Below, piece after piece: positions 60,330-64,000 of a DNA stretch of 64,000 nt. The stretch is from Dasypus novemcinctus (Eukaryota; Chordata; Mammalia; Cingulata; Dasypodidae), in the NCBI RefSeq assembly GCF_030445035.2, contig NC_080677.1:31569513-31633512 (forward strand). Direction: 5' to 3'. Every line of letters begins with the position of its first letter. Positions within the stretch are counted from its first letter, which is position 1. The translations under genes and the position numbers were made by a program. The notes beneath the pieces are model-generated. The model was not told the DNA's origin, searched no databases, and saw only the letters and a program-made list of their open reading frames with translations.

Positions 60330-61646
60330 TTGAAATAAGGATATAAATTGTAAATATGGACCCATAGGGTCATTGGGTTTCCTTGTTACTTTTTTTTTTT
60401 TTTTAATCTTCCTCTGGTACTTTTTTTCCTTGCCTTTATTTTCATTTTCTTTGCTTATTTTTTCCTCCTTAAAAAAAAAAAGAAATGAAAACTCCCTATC
60501 TCTTTCTTGAAGTTTCTATATATTGTAAGATTTTTAAAAAATTATTTTTTGTGCATGTTATATAAGCATCTATATAATTTTTAGAAAAACAAAAATGGGA
60601 TTCTCTTTTGCAACTTATCTTTTCCACTTAATGTATCTCTTATTACAAAGGGGTTTACATTGTATTTATTACTGCAAAGTATTCTATTATGTGGACAGAT
60701 CATAGGTTGTTTCCAGTCTTCTGCTGTCATATATATGCATGTATATGCAAACATTTCAGTAGGAGAAATTCTAAGAAGTGCAATTGCTGGGTCAAAGAGG
60801 ATGTGCATTTAAATTTTAGTAAACTTTGGCATGTTTTTTACCAAAGCTTACACTTCCACCAACAGTGTAGGAAAGTATTCACTTTTCTGCCAACACTAGG
60901 TGTCATTACGTTTCATTTCCAGTCTTTTAGGTAAAAAGTGGTACTGTGTGGTTAAGATTTTCCTTTTTTTTTCAAATTATGAGTTAGTTTGAACATTTAA
61001 AAGGTGTTTATTGGCCATTTGCATTTCTTTTTTTAAATCAGTGATTGCTTGTTCCTTTCTTATGTGCATATTTTTATTGGATTCATTCCTTAAGCAGTTA
61101 TTTGTGTGCCATGCACTGCACTAGGAATTGATTCAGTCTGTTAAACTTGATACGTATATGTGCCATATGCTCATTCATTTAGTTAACAAATATTTGAGTG
61201 TCTACAAGGTACAAGATACTATTCTAGGCCTGGGAATAATACAGCAAGTGGAAACAGACACATCCATGCAATCACAGTACTGCTCTTATGGAGGTCACAT
61301 TTTAGAGAGTATGAATAATGGGGAGATATAAATGCTGCATGTATTTTCTTCCAGTTTGTCCTTTCTCCGTTCATTTTGTTTATGGTACATTTTGCAATAC
61401 AGAAGTTTTAGATATTTATGTATTTGAATTTTTCAGTCTTGGCTTTTATGGCTTTTGAGTTTTGCATTTGTTTAGAGAGCCCTATTCACCAAGATTATAA
61501 AAAAACATTTTTTTAGTTGCACATATTTTCTTTTAGTTATTTTATGATTATTTGGAATTTATTTTTGGGGGAGGGAATGAGGTAGGGATCCAGAGTAATT
61601 TTTTTATTCATTTGGTTCTTTTTTTCCCCCTAGAATTTTCCATACT
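60330..61646 (-). mobile_element. L1 fragments, antisense, with an unassigned ancient repeat
   Basis: 60580-61000 shows antisense L1 3' UTR (CTTTTCCACTTAATGTATCT, AATTGCTGGGTCAAAGAGGA, CACCAACAGTGTAGG). 61085-61325 is the ancient repeat family also at 44725. 61350-61646 is L1 3'/ORF2-like antisense (TTTTGCAATACAGAAGTTTT). Confidence 0.65.
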
Positions 61647-62348
61647 GCTTTTTTTATCCCCCCACTCAACTTTGTGGCTTTTCGCGTGCTGTCTGCTCTC
61701 TGTGTCCATTCGCTGCGCACTCTTTTGTGTTTTTGCTTGTCTCCCTTTTTTTTTTTTAAAGGTTTCTTTTATTTACTTCTCTCTCCTTCCCTCCCCCGCC
61801 CTCCGCTCCCCCACCCCCACCCCAGTTGTCTGTTCTCTGTGTCCATTTGCTGTGTGTTCTTTTCGTCTGCCTCAGTTGTTGTCAGTGGCACGGGAATATG
61901 CGTTTCTCTTTGTTGCATCATCTTGTGTGTCAGTTCTCCGTGTGTGCGGCGCCATTCTTGGGCAGGCTGCACTTTCTTTTGCGCTGGGCGGCTCTCCTTA
62001 CAGGGCGCACTCCCTATGCATGGCAGGGCACTCCTCTCGCGCATCAGCACTGCGCATGGGCCAGCTCCACATGGGTCAAGGAGGCCTGGGGTTTGAACCA
62101 CGGATCTCCCATGTGGTAGGCGGATGCCCCATCCACTGGGCCAAGTCCACTTCCCCCAGTCTCCCTTTTTTTTGTTGCATCACCTTTCTGAGGCGGCTCT
62201 CCGCAGTGCTTACGGGCCAGGTGGTGCTCCGCGACGCTTGTGGGCGAGCCTGCCTTCACAAGGAGGCCCCGGGATGCGAACCCAGGGCCTCCCATATGGT
62301 AGGCAGGAGCCCAACTGATTGAGCCACAGCTGCTTCCCTTTCCATACT
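61637..62348 (-). mobile_element. Older DAS-related SINE (outer), interrupted by a younger SINE
   Basis: Outer element 61647-62338 in antisense, flanked by TTTCCATACT (61637-61646, 62339-62348). Left part CCCCACTCAACTTTGTGGCT up to about 61738; right part TTGCATCACCTTTCTGAGGC to GAGCCACAGCTGCTTCC. Same older type as the 38294 copy. Produces spurious long ORFs (up to 256 codons). Confidence 0.92.
61739..62173 (-). mobile_element. Young DAS-type SINE nested in the outer SINE
   Basis: TSD GTCTCCCTTTTTTTT at 61739-61753 and 62159-62173; insert about 61754-62158, antisense, with reverse head ATCCACTGGGCCAAGTCCAC. Its insertion into the older element dates it as later. Confidence 0.93.
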
Positions 62349-63505
62349 ATTTTTGTATGTTTATTATTACAAATAAGCATGAGTCATTTTATATATTCAT
62401 CCCCAAACATCTGTTAATATTTTGATTGGATTTACACTGAATTTATGGGTTAATTTAGGGAAAATTGATATGTTTACAAAACTAAGTCTTCTTACATAAG
62501 AGTAAGATTTACTCATTATTGGTTTCTTCTTTTCTGTCTCTTGCTAGGATTTCAAAGTTTTCTTTATGTAGGTCCTGAATATTTCTTGCACAATTTCTTT
62601 TTATTTATAAAGATTATTTTTTATTTATTTCTCTCCCCTTATACCCTGCCCCCCCAGTTGTCTGCTCTCTGTGTCCATTCACTGTGTGTTCTTCTGTGAC
62701 CACTTCTATTCTTATCAGCAGCACTGGGAATGTGTGTTTCTTTTTGTTGCATCATTTTGTTGTGTCAGCTCTCTGTGTGTGTGGCACCATTCTTGGGCAG
62801 GCTGCACTGTCTTTGGCGCTGGGCGGCTTTCCTTATGGGGTGCACTCCTTGCGCGTGGGGCTCCCCTACACAGGGGACACCCCTGTGTGACATGGCACTT
62901 CTTGCGCGCATCAGCACTGTGCATGGGCCAGCTGCACACGGGTCAAGGAGGCCCAGGGTTTGAACCACGGACCTCCCATGTGGTAGGTTGATGTCCTATC
63001 CATTGGACCAAGTCCGCTTCCCTCTTGCACAGTTCAGTTCAGAGCTTTTTAAAAAACCTTTGGTGTTATTGTCGGTATCATAAATGGAATCCTTTCTTTT
63101 TTGTATCTTCTCACTGGTTGTTTATGAGAGGTGTTAATTTCTATATATTAATTTGAACCCCACTTCCTTTTTGAATTCTCATATTGTTTCTAGTAGTTTT
63201 TTAATTCTCTTGGGTTTTCCCAGTATATAGTCTTACCTAAAAATGATAATTTTGCCTCTTCTTTTTCTAAGTCTTGTATCTCCTGTTTCTTTCTTAACTA
63301 GTTACTGTGGCTAATACTTTCAGAACAATGCTGAATAATAGTAGTGACAACAGGTCCCGTTGTCACATTCCTGACATTGAAACCACTTTTAGTGATTTGA
63401 TTTTAAACACAATGCCAGCTTTTGGTTTGAAGGAGATTTTTAAAACAATCATGTTAAGGCAGTATGTCTTTATTATTTTAATGTGTATTTTTATGATTCA
63501 TTTCC
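62349..63505 (-). mobile_element. L1 ORF2 fragment, antisense
   Basis: ATTTTGATTGGATTTACACT, GAATTTATGGGTTAATTTAG, AAAACTAAGTCTTCTTACAT and CCTGACATTGAAACCACT are degraded antisense L1 ORF2 (reverse transcriptase region); interrupted by the SINE at 62596-63022. Confidence 0.7.
62584..63034 (-). mobile_element. DAS-type SINE, antisense
   Basis: TSD TCTTGCACARTT at about 62584-62595 and 63023-63034 (one difference). Insert about 62596-63022; sits in antisense L1 ORF2 sequence. Confidence 0.94.
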
Positions 63506-63509
63506 TCAA

Positions 63510-64000
63510 ATGAATCATGTTTCTAGTATGTGCCAGGCACTACACTGGCACTAGGAAGCAAGCAATCAGAATAGGCATAGCCCTTGCCCTCATGGAATTT
63601 ATAGTCTAGTAGAGGGAGATACATATTAATCAGATGATCACCAAAAGTTATCACTGTAATGCAGTGGGGATATATTGGGCTATAAAAGCATGTAAACAAG
63701 GGAATTTTCTTAGAGACCAGGAAAGTCTTGTTTGAGAAAGTAGCCACTGATTTGTGATCTTAAAGAAGAGTATGCCTTAACTAGGCACAGGAGAAAACAT
63801 TCCAAGCAGAAGGCAGTACGTTTGGAGGGAAGTGTGTTGTTGGGCAAGGCTGAAGAGAGGTTAGGCTAGACTATCAAGACCCTTTTATTCATGCTACTTA
63901 TTTTGTTCTCTATGTGAAGAACCGTTGGAAGCCACTGAAAGTTTTAAACAGAAAGGCAATATGATCCTATTTGGATTCCTAAAAGATTATAGTAACTATA
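63510..64000 (+). mobile_element. Ancient mammalian interspersed repeat, longer copy, runs to window end
   Basis: CTAGTATGTGCCAGGCACTA, CCCTTGCCCTCATGGAATTT, AACATTCCAAGCAGAAGGCA, CCGTTGGAAGCCACTGAAAG, AACAGAAAGGCAATATGATC: same family as 44725-45060 and more complete. Family name not assigned. Confidence 0.6.

Larger units (their letters stand above)
30266..64000 (+). other. HIBADH: HIBADH intron 4, 5' part (at least 33,735 bp, runs off window)
   Basis: Starts with GTAAGT after exon 4. I looked for the expected exon 5 (continuing GG-VGAARSGNLTF in the family) on the + strand and did not recognise it, so the window ends inside this intron. Stretches with no recognised repeat or gene: about 30266-32147 (apart from the 22-bp tandem repeat and a TG run), 32587-33180, 35900-36960, 43400-44207, 45670-48690 and 49118-59660 (apart from short items listed). 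Confidence 0.85.

Noticed and set aside
61552-62322. 256-codon ORF on the + strand
   Set aside because: It runs through L1 and two nested SINEs; its sequence (repeated Cys/Leu/Ser-rich text) is the standard translation of DAS SINEs seen at a dozen other places.
30266-64000. HIBADH exon 5 inside the window
   Set aside because: No stretch matching the expected continuation with proper splice sites was recognised by eye; a spliced alignment with HIBADH protein would settle it.

Overview
This is eukaryotic, mammalian genomic DNA: AT-rich, intron-dominated and packed with retrotransposons. The organism is almost certainly an armadillo (Dasypus, Xenarthra). At least ten copies of a roughly 360-430 bp tRNA-derived SINE match the armadillo-specific DAS-SINE type, with a pol III A box (TGGCCCAGTGG), a B box (GGTTCAAACCC) and an (AAATAAAT)n/A tail. 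They sit among L1 and LTR remnants of xenarthran and general eutherian type. The species call comes from recognising repeat families, not from a database search.

The one protein-coding gene I can support is the 5' part of HIBADH (mitochondrial 3-hydroxyisobutyrate dehydrogenase, valine catabolism), on the + strand. Four coding exons lie at 8116-8206, 21768-21928, 27655-27764 and 30144-30265. They join in frame, have GT/AG boundaries and encode residues 1-161 of an expected ~336. Exon 1 lies in a TATA-less CpG-island promoter (about 7640-8560). Intron 4 starts at 30266 and runs to the window end without a recognisable exon 5, so the rest of the gene lies beyond 64000.

Layout: 1-7640 is 5' flank, with LINE and LTR pieces, an RSL24D1 (ribosomal L24-domain protein) retropseudogene on the - strand at 3631-4121, a HAL1/L1-like 5' region and a DAS SINE. 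8207-21767 is intron 1, with several SINEs, an MLT1 LTR, a hAT MITE and L1 fragments. 21929-27654 is intron 2, with MIR and LINE pieces. 27765-30143 is intron 3, nearly repeat-free. 30266-64000 is intron 4, containing a long antisense L1M/HAL1 (about 37090-42660) hit by later insertions, more SINEs, a repeat-poor block (about 49.1-59.6 kb) and a nested SINE-in-SINE near the right edge.

I found no CRISPR, operon, functional tRNA/rRNA gene or novel multi-gene system. Most long ORFs are translations of SINE or L1 bodies. The observations most worth a second look are a 59-bp tailless tRNA-SINE insertion with a perfect 16-bp target duplication (53342-53432), an L1-3'-end/SINE composite inside one target-site duplication (41275-41852), a 16-bp perfect hairpin (50128-50194), a consensus-perfect CTCF core (50832-50844) in the repeat-poor part of intron 4, and a short DAS subfamily with a shared internal deletion.
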